This document shows, piece by piece, positions 44,831-56,299 of a DNA stretch of 64,000 nt. Each line of letters starts with the position of its first letter. The first letter of the stretch is position 1. The stretch comes from Castor canadensis (taxonomy: Eukaryota; Chordata; Mammalia; Rodentia; Castoridae), in NCBI RefSeq assembly GCF_047511655.1, contig NC_133392.1:25930001-25994000 (forward strand). The letters are read 5' to 3'. The notes below the pieces were generated by a model. That model did no database searches. It had not been told where the DNA came from and was given only the letters and a program-made list of their open reading frames with translations. The position numbers and the translations under genes are program-made.

Positions 44831-45850
44831 TGCACATTGAAAAGTAAAAGAAGCCAGAGCGATAAGGCTACATACATTCTGGGGAGGAGGGAAGAAGCCT
44901 ATATTCTGTAAAAGGTAAAACTTGCAGAGATGGAAAACAGACTATCCAGTAATTGCAGGGGGTTGGGAGGGAGAAAAGGTTCACTAGGTGAAGTGCTGGG
45001 GATATTTTGAGCGGAGAGGAGATTATTCTGTATGCTACTATAGTGATGGATACATGGCTCTATCAATTGTTAAAACCCATAGAACTTTACAGAACAGTAA
45101 CCTTAGTGTATGCAAATTTTTAATCAACTTGGACAGTGGAGGATCCCAGAATGGAACACAAACAATGATAAAAGAATTGAACCTAAATTGAATTATATTA
45201 CAAATACATAACATAACCTCAGAGGTGGGTGCTGACCTAACTATCTTTGGAAATGACCAGAAACTGTAACTGAAGACAAAAGAGTGTTTGTCAAGGGACA
45301 TAAATTAACAATTCTGAAACCGCAGTACATGGATGCTGGAATTGAACACATAAGTAAATGGCTGGCAGATGGTGGGAGCCAGAGTTTTCACTGTCAGAGA
45401 AGGAGGCTGCAGTTAAGTAAGGGAAGACACTTGAATGAGGTGTGTGGTCCTGGATTAGAACTGGACAAAAATATGAAGTCACATTTAGCTTAATATAGAT
45501 ATTGATGGATAGATATAGAAATAATTATAGATAAGTGTTTTATGTAGGTTACTACCCATACATATATTTCATAACCCTGTCCATTGAGGGGCCTAGGAAC
45601 AACAACATCCCAGTAGTAACAAACACAACTGGTGCCCTGATCTTGGTTTCTAATACCATTCTCCAATTGAAGGAACCAGGGCTCCTGGGTTGATTCTGGG
45701 ACTGGGCTAGATAATATATATAATGAGCCTGGAGCTTCTTGCAATTCCAGAAGGCCAGGAGGAGTCAAAAACAAAACAATGGGGCTATAATAAAGAGACA
45801 CAAGAACCAAGTGAAAAAGTTCCCAATGCCAAAGCTGGAAGAGCTGGGGC
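44831..45850. other. Mostly unannotated intergenic sequence
   Basis: 44,935-45,250 resembles an L1 3' UTR in plus orientation ('gttgggagggagaaaaggtt', 'atagtgatggatacatggct'). The rest shows nothing recognisable. Confidence 0.45.
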
Positions 45851-45854
45851 AAAA

Positions 45855-46520
45855 AAAGTGGCACTGTTCACAATTGCCACACTATGGGATGAGCCTCCAT
45901 GCCCACCGACAGATGAATCGATAAAGAAAATGTGTTATATATACATAATGGAGTATTATTCAGCCATAAAGAATAACATTTCCTATAGTTTTCAGGAAAA
46001 TGGATAGAACTGAAGATCATTATGCTAAGCAAAATAAGCCAGACTCAAGAAGACAAAAATTTCATATTTTCTCTCATATGTAGAATCTAGATTTAATAAG
46101 AAAAAATAAAGACACAGGACTGGGTGTGGTGGTGGTGCACACCTCCCATGCAGGAGGCATAGGTAAGAGGATCACAGACCAAGACAGCCCTAGGCAAAAA
46201 CTCAAGACCCTATCGGAAAAATAATCACAGCAAAAAAGGACGGGGGCATGCCTCAAGACATAGAGCACCTGCCTAGCCAATGCAAGATCCTGAATTCAAA
46301 ATCCCAGTATAAAGAGAGAGAGAGAGAGAAAAAAGACTTGAAAATAGAAAGCAGACTATTTAGTAAGAAGAAGGAAATCGGCAGGGAAGGAAAAAGGGGC
46401 AAGAAAGGGTAATGGAAGTAGTGATTTGATTAAAGTATCCTATATTCATGAATGAAAAAGTCATAAAGAAACCATTACTTTGTACAATTAATGTGCACTA
46501 ATAAATAACTTCTTTAGAAA
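45855..46520 (+). mobile_element. L1 ORF2 C-terminus and 3' UTR, old
   Basis: Encodes recognisable ORF2p motifs (ALFTIATLW, IKKMCYIYIMEYYSAIK) then a stop. 3' UTR resumes after a SINE at about 46,330-46,520 ('ttgtacaattaatgtgcact'). Confidence 0.85.
46112..46328 (+). mobile_element. B1-ID dimeric SINE in L1 3' UTR, GA tail
   Basis: 'gactgggtgtggtggtggtg' B1 head, ID part 'gggggcatgcctcaagacat', tail (GA)n. Confidence 0.82.
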
Positions 46521-46671
46521 ACTATCAATGTCATCAAAAACAAGGAAAGGAAATTCACAGCTCAGGGGAAACTAAGAAGTCATTCTTAACAACTAACCAT
46601 AATGTGACATACTGACTAAGATACTAAAACAGAAAAAGGTATTATTAGTAAAACTGATACAATGTGGAGCT

Positions 46672-46893
46672 CAACCCAGATGAGGTGGCTTACACCTGTA
46701 ATCCTAGCTACCTGGGAGGCTAAGATCAGGAAGATTGAGGTATGATCGCTCGCAAACAGTTCATGAGACCCCTGTCTCCAAAATTAACCAGAGCATAATG
46801 GGCTGGAGGTGACTCAAGTGGTAGAGTGTCTGTTTTGCAAGCGTGAAGCCCTGAGTTCAAATCCCGGTTTCACCAAAAAAAAAAAAAAAATCC
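46672..46893 (+). mobile_element. B1-ID dimeric SINE, full length
   Basis: 'gatgaggtggcttacacctg' ... 'gagacccctgtctccaaaat' B1, ID 'gctggaggtgactcaagtgg' to 'gagttcaaatcccggtttc', A-tail. Confidence 0.9.
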
Positions 46894-46894
46894 A

Positions 46895-47270
46895 TAGAGC
46901 TCAGTTAATAAAAATGTGTATCTTTATTGTCTCATTATTTATGACAAAGGAACCATAATACGATATTAATAATACGGGAGATGAAGTCGGTACAGGTTAT
47001 ATGAGAACACTGAACTGTCTTTGAAACTTTTCTGTAAATCTAATATTATTTTAAGATAAAGAATTTAAATATGTAAAAATAAGATTGGTAGATGGCTAGA
47101 GGAATGGAAAGATGGATAGCCGTGATCAAATAAGTATGATAAAATATTCCTGCTAAGATCTAAGCGCTTGGCATACAAATGTTTACTATAAAGTTTCTGC
47201 AACTTTGCTGTATGTTTGAAAATATGTACAATAAGTTGAGAAAAGCACTTTTGTGTAATTAAAAGTATTC
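46895..47270. other. AT-rich intergenic sequence
   Basis: Possibly L1-related ('gtatgataaaatattcctgc'); not assigned. Confidence 0.4.
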
Positions 47271-47299
47271 GTCTTTTTTTTTCTTTCTGGCACTGTAAT

Positions 47300-48710
47300 C
47301 TTTATTCTTTTACTATTTACTTATGGGTATGATTATACATACCTAGTTCAAAAAGAGCAAATTTCCACTATGGTGTTTCTTTTCTGGTCATTATTACTAT
47401 TCTTATTTTTTCATGATTACAACTGAAAATTATTTTGTCGTGTGGAAGGGTGTTTCAAATGGATATTATCTGAGTATCCAATTCCTAAATATATTACCAC
47501 TGAGTCCAACTGAGTGTGCATTACTCCAGGTTGTCCCCAGCCCAGCCCCCATCCTAGGGACAGACCCTGAAGGCAGTTTCTCTGGATTTTTTGGGAGAAC
47601 CAAGGGCTCAAAGGCTAGCAGCTACAGTGGCTGCACAGGGACTGGCAGTCTGGGCAATGGCTTCCCCACCCTGTGGCAGGAGGAGCATGCATCAGTGCCA
47701 GCACGGAAACTGGCAGGAGAAACAGGCACTTTGGGCTGGGCGTTGGCAGCCTTGGCAGCAGACAGATCCCCAAAGAAGCACAGCAGAGGAGAGGACAGCC
47801 ATGGTGACAGCACCTGGTACCTGGGGAAAAGTCAAAGAAACAGGATTTTATATCAGAGTCCCAGTTGCATCCCCCATTCTGGGCTAGTCAGGAATGTAGG
47901 GGAAAGCTTCTGCAATAGCTTTACATTTTCTGTGAAAATCGTTTGAAAACAACTAAAAGGAGCATTACCATTTTGTTGCCTCTTACAAGTCTGATTTCTC
48001 ATTTTTAACAACTCTCCTCCTCCCTCATTTGTATAACAATGAGTGCGATTTCTTCCCTGTTGTCAGCTGGAGTCTCCCTGCCCATTTCCTCCTTGGCTCA
48101 TTTCCCCTGGATTTTCTGAAGTTTTCCAGGAGGACTTAAGTCCTCCGTGAGCTTGGGGTTTACATTCTCACATTTCCCTGAATGTGAAACTCCAGCACCT
48201 CGCATAACCCCCCCATACTGAGACTTGAGGTAAGTGATGGGGGATTTCTATGGCAATACAAATGACTCAAATGCTTAGGTCTGCTGGCCACAAAGGCCCA
48301 AGTGGCAGGGCTACTCTTGCTGTATCCTGGACCTGCTTTGATGTCCTGCTCAGAACTAAGGAGTCTCTCCTGTTATGGGAAAAGGGCCAAAACAGTGTTC
48401 CTGATAGAAAATATGGCTGTCAGACCCTACCAGGCATTGTGCTTCCTTCATGGAAATGGATGAGTATGGAATGTAACTATTGATTCCTTACTTAGAAGAG
48501 CCTGTCCCATATAGCCCAGCCACACTGATATGTACTACAGTGCCTAAAAATTTCACCTATGTTCCAACTCCCCCACCCTTTGAAGCTCAATTGTCTAGTC
48601 AAGTCCTCCCCGCCATGCCTACATATCTTGTCTATCAGTGATTGTCTTATCAGCGATGTTATTGATATAGTAGGAAAATTTTGGTAATGTTTTCTCCAGT
48701 TTCCAAGAAC
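47300..48710. other. Repeat-poor block with GC-richer core
   Basis: No transposon recognised. 47,510-47,900 is clearly more GC-rich than its surroundings. The 177-codon plus-strand frame (47,413-47,946) is the longest one outside repeats and CpG islands up to 62,000 but has no recognisable homology, and a second frame of 98 codons overlaps it. Confidence 0.5.
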
Positions 48711-48717
48711 TATTCTA

Positions 48718-48808
48718 GCTGATGGAGTGGCTCCAGCAGTAGAGCACTTGTCTAGCAAGCGTGAGGCCCTGTGTTCAAACCCCAATACTGCCGACAAAAA
48801 AGAAAGTA
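48718..48808 (+). mobile_element. ID-like SINE monomer
   Basis: 'ctgatggagtggctccagca', 'ccctgtgttcaaaccccaat'. Confidence 0.88.
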
Positions 48809-48969
48809 AAACAAGATCTATGCTAGCAGTGGGATGGCACCATCTCCTAGGATCTTTGCCAAGGTGACATCCATATCTCAAGGGAATACTCTCTTATCAT
48901 TAAATTATCCCTTATCCAATGGCACATTCTATCCCCTTTTTAACATGTGCTTAGTCTCCATATATACAG

Positions 48970-49295
48970 ACACTCTTTACAATGGGGTTACTACAGATAA
49001 ACCCACTATAAGCTGAAAATATCGTAAGTCAAAAATGCATTTAATACACCTGAACTACGAAACATCAGCACAGTGCACTGTGGAGTATTGGTTGTATACC
49101 CTCATGGTGGCATGGCTGACTGGGAGCCATGGTACACCGCTGCTGCTCAGTAGTGTGACACAGTATCATACCACATATCAGTCTGGGAAAAGATAAAAAT
49201 TCAAAGTATAGTTTCTACTGAATGTGTATTGCATTTGCACCATCATAAAGCCAAAAACTCATGAATCAAACCATCCTAAGTCAGGACTGACTTTA
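48970..49295. mobile_element. TcMar-Tigger type DNA transposon relic
   Basis: 'gaaaatatcgtaagtcaaaa', 'atgcatttaatacacctgaa', 'ggctgactgggagccatgg', 'catcctaagtcaggactgac' follow a Tigger-family consensus, including the inverted-terminal 'taagtc' motifs. Internally deleted. Confidence 0.7.
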
Positions 49296-49299
49296 CTCT

Positions 49300-50265
49300 T
49301 CTGGCTTCTGCCTACACACATACTCTAGGTCCTGCAGCTTTTTGGAGGAATAGTCTCTCTTCTCTCTTTGCAAGGCAAAAACTTTGTGTTGACTTCCAAT
49401 GCTGACCTTTCACTGGAAGAGTGGGCCCCTTCTGCAGGCCCAGAGTGGTCAGAGGAAATGTGGGGAGTCAAGACTTATCAATCCCTCAGTTCTCATCCCG
49501 CATCTCCAGAGCTCATTCGTTCCCCAGTCAGGACAGTGGCTGTGACATAGCCTACTCACTAGGATTGAGAATTCTGCCTTCCCTGGAGCTCTGCTGCTCT
49601 GTAAATTCAGTTCTGGGTCTCACCCTCGGGAGGACTGGACTCTGGCTGCAGGATAATCTCTCTTGCTGCCAAGGAGATGCTTCAGTTTCTACACTCAGTC
49701 CTAAATTGGTGATTCTTCCCCCATAGCCCTTCATGGTTTCTCTCTAGTGCATTGATAGAGGTTAGTAACAGCCATTCCATTCCAGTTCTTTAAGTCACCT
49801 CTTCCCCAGCCACAGTGCTGCTCCTTACAGCCACTCCCTCTCCACCTGCCGTAGCAGGTCGCTCTGGTTTCTCAGACTCTGAGATTTGCCCGGAAGGGGA
49901 TGTTGAGGTGTGTTTTCAGGAGCTGCCTCTGTGAAGGAGTGGGGGAACCAAGAAGTGGCAAAGGAAGAAGATGAATTACAGAGAAGTTGCAACAGAGGCC
50001 TCAGCTGATCACCCAGGAAGCTCCAGAGATGTCACAAATTGAGGCTTCAGTAAGTGATTGCTGCCCCAGAAGACAGGGTATAGTTTTGGGTGAGGCAGTT
50101 CCCCAGTGAAGGTTTCAAGTGTGAGCTGGGGAAATGGGTAGCTTGGCCCCAAAGAGGGATCTGGACAGCACACCATGACCTCTACCATAGAGATGATAAC
50201 CAGGAGCAACCAGGACTAGGAGCTAGCCTGGGACACAGGAATATTAGGACTAAAACCGGAATAGT
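49300..50265. other. Unannotated intergenic sequence
   Basis: No repeat recognised; frames to 101 codons without homology. Confidence 0.5.
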
Positions 50266-50267
50266 CT

Positions 50268-50398
50268 TGGACCTGGGCGTGGTGGTGCTGTCATCTCAGC
50301 ACTTGGGAGGTTGAAGGCAGGAAGATTGTGATTTAGAACCATCCTGGGCTATACAGTGAGACTCTGTGTCAAAAAACAAATAAACATCATCAACAAAA
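50268..50398 (+). mobile_element. B1 SINE monomer
   Basis: 'cctgggcgtggtggtgctgt' to 'gagactctgtgtcaaaaaac'. Confidence 0.85.
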
Positions 50399-51016
50399 AA
50401 CCAAATCTGGAACAGTCCCAAGCACATTGGAATGTTCATTCACTCTAGAAGCTCTGGCCTTGAAATACTAGAGGATACTGCATTTCCTGATAAATGAATC
50501 AGTAGGCTATGTCAGGTGCGATGCTGGGTCATTGATGCATATCAAGGAGTAGCTTCACTACAAAAGGCTACAAGAATATCCGCAACTGTATTTGACCTGT
50601 AATCGTCAGCGAGTCACTGAGCAGGAATACTGACATCTCCTAAGTCGTGTTCCTGACACAAAACGAGTAGAAGTTACTCAAATAAGGCCACTACAAGGAA
50701 ATAAAAAATCAAATTAGAAAAATCATAGATGAGATTACCTTTAGAGACAACATCAGGAGGCAGGGATAGGGGCCCTCTGGAATCTGTCTTTTTCACAGGC
50801 TCTGTGGAGAATTCTGATACAAGTGACAACAGATCACTCTAAAAAACCCACAGAGTTTCCTTCATCCACTTTTTTTTAGCCCATGAATCACCAGCTATGC
50901 TTTTTCGTTTCTAGCAAGTCAGGTTGCCAGATGAGATATAGTACACCCAGCTAAATCTGCATTTCAGATAAATAACAAATAACTATTAGTATATGTATGT
51001 CTCATGGTGACATAAA

Positions 51017-51190
51017 TATAGTCATGAGCTTCATAATGATGTTTCAGTCGATGACAGACCATATAAAGACGGTGGTCTCATAAGATTTTATCACCTGGTG
51101 GTGCTGAAGCCATCTTAGTTGTGTAAGTGCATTCGGTGAGGTTTACACAGAGGAATTGAAATGACACATTTCATAACATAACTAGCAGAA
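51017..51190 (-). mobile_element. MER2-like Tigger MITE
   Basis: Inverted MER2-type ends: 'tagtcatgagcttcataatg', 'gtttcagtcgatgacagacc', 'ggtggtctcataagatttta'. Confidence 0.65.
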
Positions 51191-51975
51191 AAATAAGCCC
51201 CAAAGTGCATCTGATGCTATCAGTAGTGCAGGCACCCTGGGGAGGGGAAGGAACATCAGGCAGCGTCAACTGGAGTGGTCTGGCCTGAGGGACACAGGAG
51301 ATGACATTGCATAAGGCCTGGTAAAATCTAGATCCATGAAGAGAAGCGCAAGGAGGCTTTGTAGTAGTGTTACAGCGTGACTAGTTGTAGTCATGCTGGC
51401 TCTATAAAGTCTCTCTCCACCTGCCCTGCTTCCCACCGTAATCACCCAGAACCAGGGCACAGCTGCCCATCACGCTCATGTATACCCAACACTGCTGCAA
51501 ATAACATCACAATGATTAGCTCTCAACAGTATCAACATCATAGCAGTTTAGTGTTCACTGGGTAATTCGTTAATTAACCTAATGTGCTGTCTTCGACATG
51601 ATTGGAGAGTTAAATTTTTCTTTGATTGAAATAGCCCTCCAGAGAATTATAAACTGATAAAAGAAACAAAATCCTAGTTGGCTTTATATTAATGCTTATG
51701 AAATGCCATGGCTATTTGAGCTTATAGGCATGTGTTAATTAATAAAAATATATATCAGATGGTGCTATATAGCTCTTCTCTTAAATTACATTAACATTGA
51801 AAATTATCTACTTTTCTATGCCAGTGACAATAACACAAAATGCAGGGTTCTTACACATTTAACAAGATCACTTTTTATTTCCTCCCAACTTAAAATGCAA
51901 CTTCAGATACTAAGAATGCAAACTGAAAAAAACATTGTATTGAAATATAATATAGATTCAGATCAAGAAACATTA
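51191..51975. other. Unannotated intergenic sequence
   Basis: AT-rich toward the right; nothing recognised. Confidence 0.45.
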
Positions 51976-51977
51976 AA

Positions 51978-52175
51978 TGAGCTGGGTATGGTGGCTCACA
52001 CTTGTAATCCCAGCTCCTCTGTAGCCAGAGGCAGGAGGATCGAGTTCCATGCAAAGTTAGCAAAACCCTATCTCAAAAAAAGGGAGAGGGTGGAGGTTGG
52101 GGGCAGGGCTCAAGGGGCAGAACACTTGTCTGGTAGGTGCAAGGCCCTGGGTTCATTGTCAGTACTACAAAAAGA
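51978..52175 (+). mobile_element. B1-ID dimeric SINE
   Basis: 'gctgggtatggtggctcaca' B1, ID 'ggttgggggcagggctcaag', 'gccctgggttcattgtcagt'. Confidence 0.87.
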
Positions 52176-52395
52176 AAAGAACCATCAATGACCAGGACTG
52201 ACACAAGCCCCCTTCATGCTTCTTTGTGGGTTTTTCTGCACTTACCAGTCAAGTGGCCACTACCTCAACTTCTAACAGCACAGAACAGTTTTTCCTGTTT
52301 GTATGCTATATAAACACATCATATAATATGTACTCTTTTATGTCTAGCTTCTTTTATTCAACATTACATTTGTGAGATCCAAGGATGTTAATTTT

Positions 52396-52492
52396 GGGCA
52401 GGTAGAGTGGCTCAAGTGGTAGAACACCTGCCTAGCAAGCATGAATCCCTGAGTTCAGACCCCAGTACAGCACCCCCGCCACCCCCCGCAAA
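52396..52492 (+). mobile_element. ID-like SINE monomer with target-site duplication
   Basis: 'gcaggtagagtggctcaagt', 'ccctgagttcagaccccagt', C-rich tail. Flanks AAGGATGTTAATTTT (52,381) and AAGGATGCTAATTTT (52,493) differ at one base. Confidence 0.92.
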
Positions 52493-52507
52493 AAGGATGC
52501 TAATTTT

Positions 52508-53185
52508 AAAATAACTTTTGTTGTTAAATGATATATACTCAATATTTTTAAATTGGAAAACATATCATCATTTAAAAATTGCTTTTCAAATAGTACATAT
52601 GTCTGTACACAATTCATTGGATAAGGCTGTAAGATTTTATAAAGGTCATGACTAAAAAGAAAAGTTCTTATGTCTTTTGACACTTTTATTAAGCTTTTTA
52701 TCCTGACTCATTATTATGATTATTAATTTTATTTCTCCAAGACTTAATCCATAACAAGCTGCAAATGCCTGAGAATCTATACAGCATCTTTATGATAAAA
52801 TAAATATAAGAAGATACAGGTATTTGCCAACTGGTAAATTCACTTGTAGCTGGTGGCCACCAGGGAAGTAGCTGTGCTATTAGCTCTGCCAGAGCAACAC
52901 TCTGGGACTTTCTCTAAATGGTGAGTGTGCGTGAAAGACTAGAGGTCAAGAACCAAGGTTTGCTTGTTTCCACTCACCTCATTATGAGCATGAGTCCAAT
53001 TTTTAAAACTGAGAGTCTGCCCATCTCATAAACTAGCAGTAGTCAAGGGAACCTCCACCCTTGGCAAGACTCTATACAGATTTGTGGCTTAAAAATCAGG
53101 CAAATGCAGAGCTCAAGTAACTGTCATACAAGTTTACATTACATAAAGCACACAAGCCATGCTCAGCACTTCCTTGAGAAACACT
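52508..53185. other. Unannotated intergenic sequence
   Basis: Nothing recognised. Confidence 0.5.
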
Positions 53186-53189
53186 TTTT

Positions 53190-53420
53190 AAAATTCTTTG
53201 ATGTCCCTTTCAATGTTTAAAATTGTGGTAAACTACGCATGACGTAAAATATATCTCACTAACTGTTTACTGTAGAGCTCAGTGGTATTATGCTGTACTA
53301 GCGTGCAATCATCACCACCATGTCCAGGACTCTTCTCAGTTTGCAAAACTGAAACTGTACCCACTAAACACCAGATTCCCATTCCATTCTCTTTCTAGCC
53401 CCTGGTAACTATCATTTCAT
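53190..53420 (-). mobile_element. L1/HAL1-type 3' relic
   Basis: 'gagctcagtggtattatgct', 'gtgcaatcatcaccaccatg', 'agcccctggtaactatcatt'. Confidence 0.75.
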
Positions 53421-54570
53421 TTAATCAACACACAGACATTTAATGTACAAAATGCAAAATTTTCTCCCATGTCCTCAATTCAGGCTCTTGGGACACAAGC
53501 TTTCCTTGTGATAGTTATTCTCTGCTCTCCAGGATGAACCACAGACCATTCCCTCTTGTTCTCTTCCTCTTTGCCAAGGTCATCAACCTAATCTCAAAAT
53601 CACTTTTGACCAACTCAGACCACTGGGTAGGAAGGAGGAGTCACACAGTAGAAACGTGAGGCCCTAGAGGGGTATCTCAGCCTCAGCCATTTCTCACTGT
53701 TGTTTCTGGTCCTTCTCAGTCCTGGAGGTGTTCCTGGTTCACATAGTGCCTCCTCCATGAGGCAGAATGGGCTGTGAGTAAGAGTTTTCTTCAACCAAGA
53801 AACTAGGGAAGCTGTTCTATAACACAGTTCCTCATCCCTACTCCCAAGCCGTCTTTCTCCCACCATACCTGCTATGGTATAAAAGCCCAGCTATCAAGGA
53901 CTTCCAGTCATGGCTGTTTGAGAAGATCAGCAAATTGTCCTCCAAAGTGCATGCGTAAAGCTGGATGCAATTGACCAGAGTAACCATTTTGGCATCCTGA
54001 GAACAGATCCAAGGCACACAATGATTTGAAAAGTAGTCATGCTTGAAAAAAATGACTGAACTTCAGGTAGGAACAGTGGACATCTATGGCCTTCTGGCCT
54101 GGGGCTGCTTTGGTTCCCTTTCGGCAGTGGCCAGCTGAATTGATGTAAATGTTCTGTCCTGGCAGGATAAGCTAGGTGCTAGCAGTGCCTCTGCCACCAC
54201 CACAGGACTCATTCAATTTGGAGCACCCATACCTAAAAAGAGAGAAGAACACCAGAAATGATCATTATACAGGCTACTATGAGGGAATCTACAGTAACTT
54301 TTCTTCTCATTTCTTGTCTTCTTTCATAGGCATGAGATTGCATAAACAATAATGATAGCATTGTATTGTCAGGTTTATAACAGACTGAGGTGACATGTAT
54401 GATTATAATAACACAAAGAAGAAGGTAGTGAGTAGAGAAATATTGAGGCAAATTCTGTATTTTTTCAGGAATTAATCTAGTATTAATTTGAAATGAATTG
54501 TAATAAATTAAGATGCCTATCCTTAGATTACAACCTCTAACAAATAACTACTTTGTTTTCAAGATTTACA
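53421..54570. other. Unannotated intergenic sequence
   Basis: About 1.1 kb without recognised repeat or exon. Confidence 0.5.
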
Positions 54571-54574
54571 GACA

Positions 54575-54803
54575 AAGCCAGGCATCAGTGATCCTCATGC
54601 CTATATTCATAGCTACTTGGGAGGCTGAGATTGGGAGGATCACATTTCCAGGCCAGACTGGACAAATAGTTTGCCAGACCCCATTTCCAAATTAGCCAGA
54701 GCAAAATGAACTGGAGGTGTGGCTCAACTGGTAGAGTGCCTGCTTTGCAAATGTGAAGCCCTGAGTTCAAACCCCAGTACCACAAGCAAAAAAAAAAAAA
54801 AAA
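54575..54803 (+). mobile_element. B1-ID dimeric SINE, full length
   Basis: B1 'catagctacttgggaggctg', ID 'actggaggtgtggctcaact', 'gagttcaaaccccagtacca', 18-A tail. Confidence 0.9.
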
Positions 54804-55009
54804 ATTTTAAACATTACTCTAAAATATTTAATACAAAAGAAAACAGTCAGGGAGGAACAGAAAAGTGGAAACGAAAATTAACATATAGAAAACAAATAGA
54901 AAAGTAGTAAATATAATTCAAACTATATCAATAATTACATTAAATGTGAAGTCTAAATATTCCAATCAAAATGCAGAGATTATCAGATTGCATAAAAAGG
55001 TAAAAGCCA

Positions 55010-55095
55010 GGGCTGGGCATGCGGCTCAAGCAGTAGAGCAGCAAATACATGAGGCCCTGAGTACCCCCAGTACCTCCAAAAAAAGAAAAAAAAAG
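55010..55095 (+). mobile_element. ID-like SINE monomer, deleted
   Basis: 'ggctgggcatgcggctcaag'. Flanks AAGGTAAAAGCCAG and AAAGTAAGAGCCAG are a diverged duplication of L1 sequence. Confidence 0.82.
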
Positions 55096-55103
55096 TAAGA
55101 GCC

Positions 55104-55594
55104 AGTTACAGATATACCTTGGATATATGGTAGGTTTCGTTACAGATCACAGTAAAGCAATATTGTAATAAAGTAAGTCATTTGGATTTTTTGGTTTCCA
55201 AGTGCATATGTGAGTATGTTTGTACTATACTGTAGTCTACTAAATATGCAATAGCATTATATCTTTTAAAGAAGTGTGCATTTTTTAATTAAAAGTATAT
55301 TATTCTAAAAAATGCAAGCAATCAGGAGGAAGTGGAGAATGGAAATATAATGGAGGGGGTGCACTTGTTCAAAGTACACAGTACACATACATGGAATTAT
55401 CACAATGAAACCCTCTCATATTATTAATGCATGCTAATTCAAAAATAAGACAAATTTTTAGAAATGAAAACTATCATATGCACAATTAGAAAATGATGGT
55501 GACAGACTCACTTGATGCATGGTTGCACAAACCTTCAATTTGTAAAAAACACAGTATCTATGAGTCACAATAAAGAACAAAGTTATGCCTGATG
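55104..55594. mobile_element. Tigger1-type DNA transposon, internally deleted, inserted in L1
   Basis: Left end 'cagatataccttggatatat', 'cagtaaagcaatattgtaat'; right end 'caaaccttcaatttgtaaaa', 'cacagtatctatgagtcaca', 'gttatgcctg'. Both ends are those of Tigger1; the internal transposase region is gone. Preceded by TA, as expected for this superfamily. Confidence 0.8.
55326..55480 (+). mobile_element. L1 3' UTR insertion inside the Tigger element
   Basis: 'ggaggaagtggagaatgg', 'caaagtacacagtacacata', 'atcacaatgaaaccctctca', 'ttaatgcatgctaattcaaa' match the L1 3' UTR type also seen at 46,330. Confidence 0.65.
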
Positions 55595-55900
55595 TGCTAT
55601 TTGCAAGAGACTTAGAGTCAAAGACAGAAATGCATTGAAAGTAAAAGGATGGGAAAAGATATACTATTTATACAGTAACCATTAGAGAAACAGGGTGGCT
55701 ATGATAACACCAGACACAATAGACTTTAAAACAGGAAACATTGTTAATGGCAAAGGGAGACATTTCTTAATGCTAACAGTTAATATGTCAGGAAGATATA
55801 ACAGTTAGTAGTATACGAGCTCTTAACAACTAAGCTCAAAATACCTGAAGTGAAAGTGACACCTACCTTAGAGATAACCCCAAGGAAGGAGGAAAGAGCA

Positions 55901-56295
55901 AGGTTACTGTCTTCTGATCACCCAACTCATGTCTGAACCTTATGCTGCCAAGTTAACATTCATCTTGATATACTGCGATCATGTGTTTGTTTGGCTCATC
56001 CAGAGCCTCTATTCCTAAAAAGCATGTAATACTCTTTTCTATATATAAAAGTTATTTTTGTAATAAGTGGATGATAACCCAGGCAGAAGGGGAGAAGCAA
56101 AAGACACCTGGCATATCCTAAGAACTAACTGTAAGTTGTTCCAAATACCTCCATTTATGTTTCCCAAACTGAAATCTTTGAAATGTTAGTTTGGTGCTCA
56201 AACTTTACCCACTCTGCTACTTTCTTGGAGGCTCTTAGTGTGCGTTATTGTGTTTGAATCCACTTATAGGATTTAAATTCAAACTTATTTGGCCA
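55901..56295. other. Unannotated intergenic sequence
   Basis: Nothing recognised. Confidence 0.5.
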
Positions 56296-56299
56296 GGCT

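Larger units (their letters stand above)
54805..55900 (+). mobile_element. L1 ORF2 endonuclease-region relic, split
   Basis: L1 text at 54,805-55,008 ('gcagagattatcagattgca') resumes at about 55,596 ('gtgctatttgcaagagactt', 'aatagactttaaaac', 'gaagatataacagttag'). Everything between is later insertion. Confidence 0.8.

Noticed and set aside
48718..48808. tRNA gene (A and B boxes present)
   Set aside because: This and its many siblings are tRNA-derived SINEs: no full cloverleaf, A-rich tail and, in several, target-site duplications.
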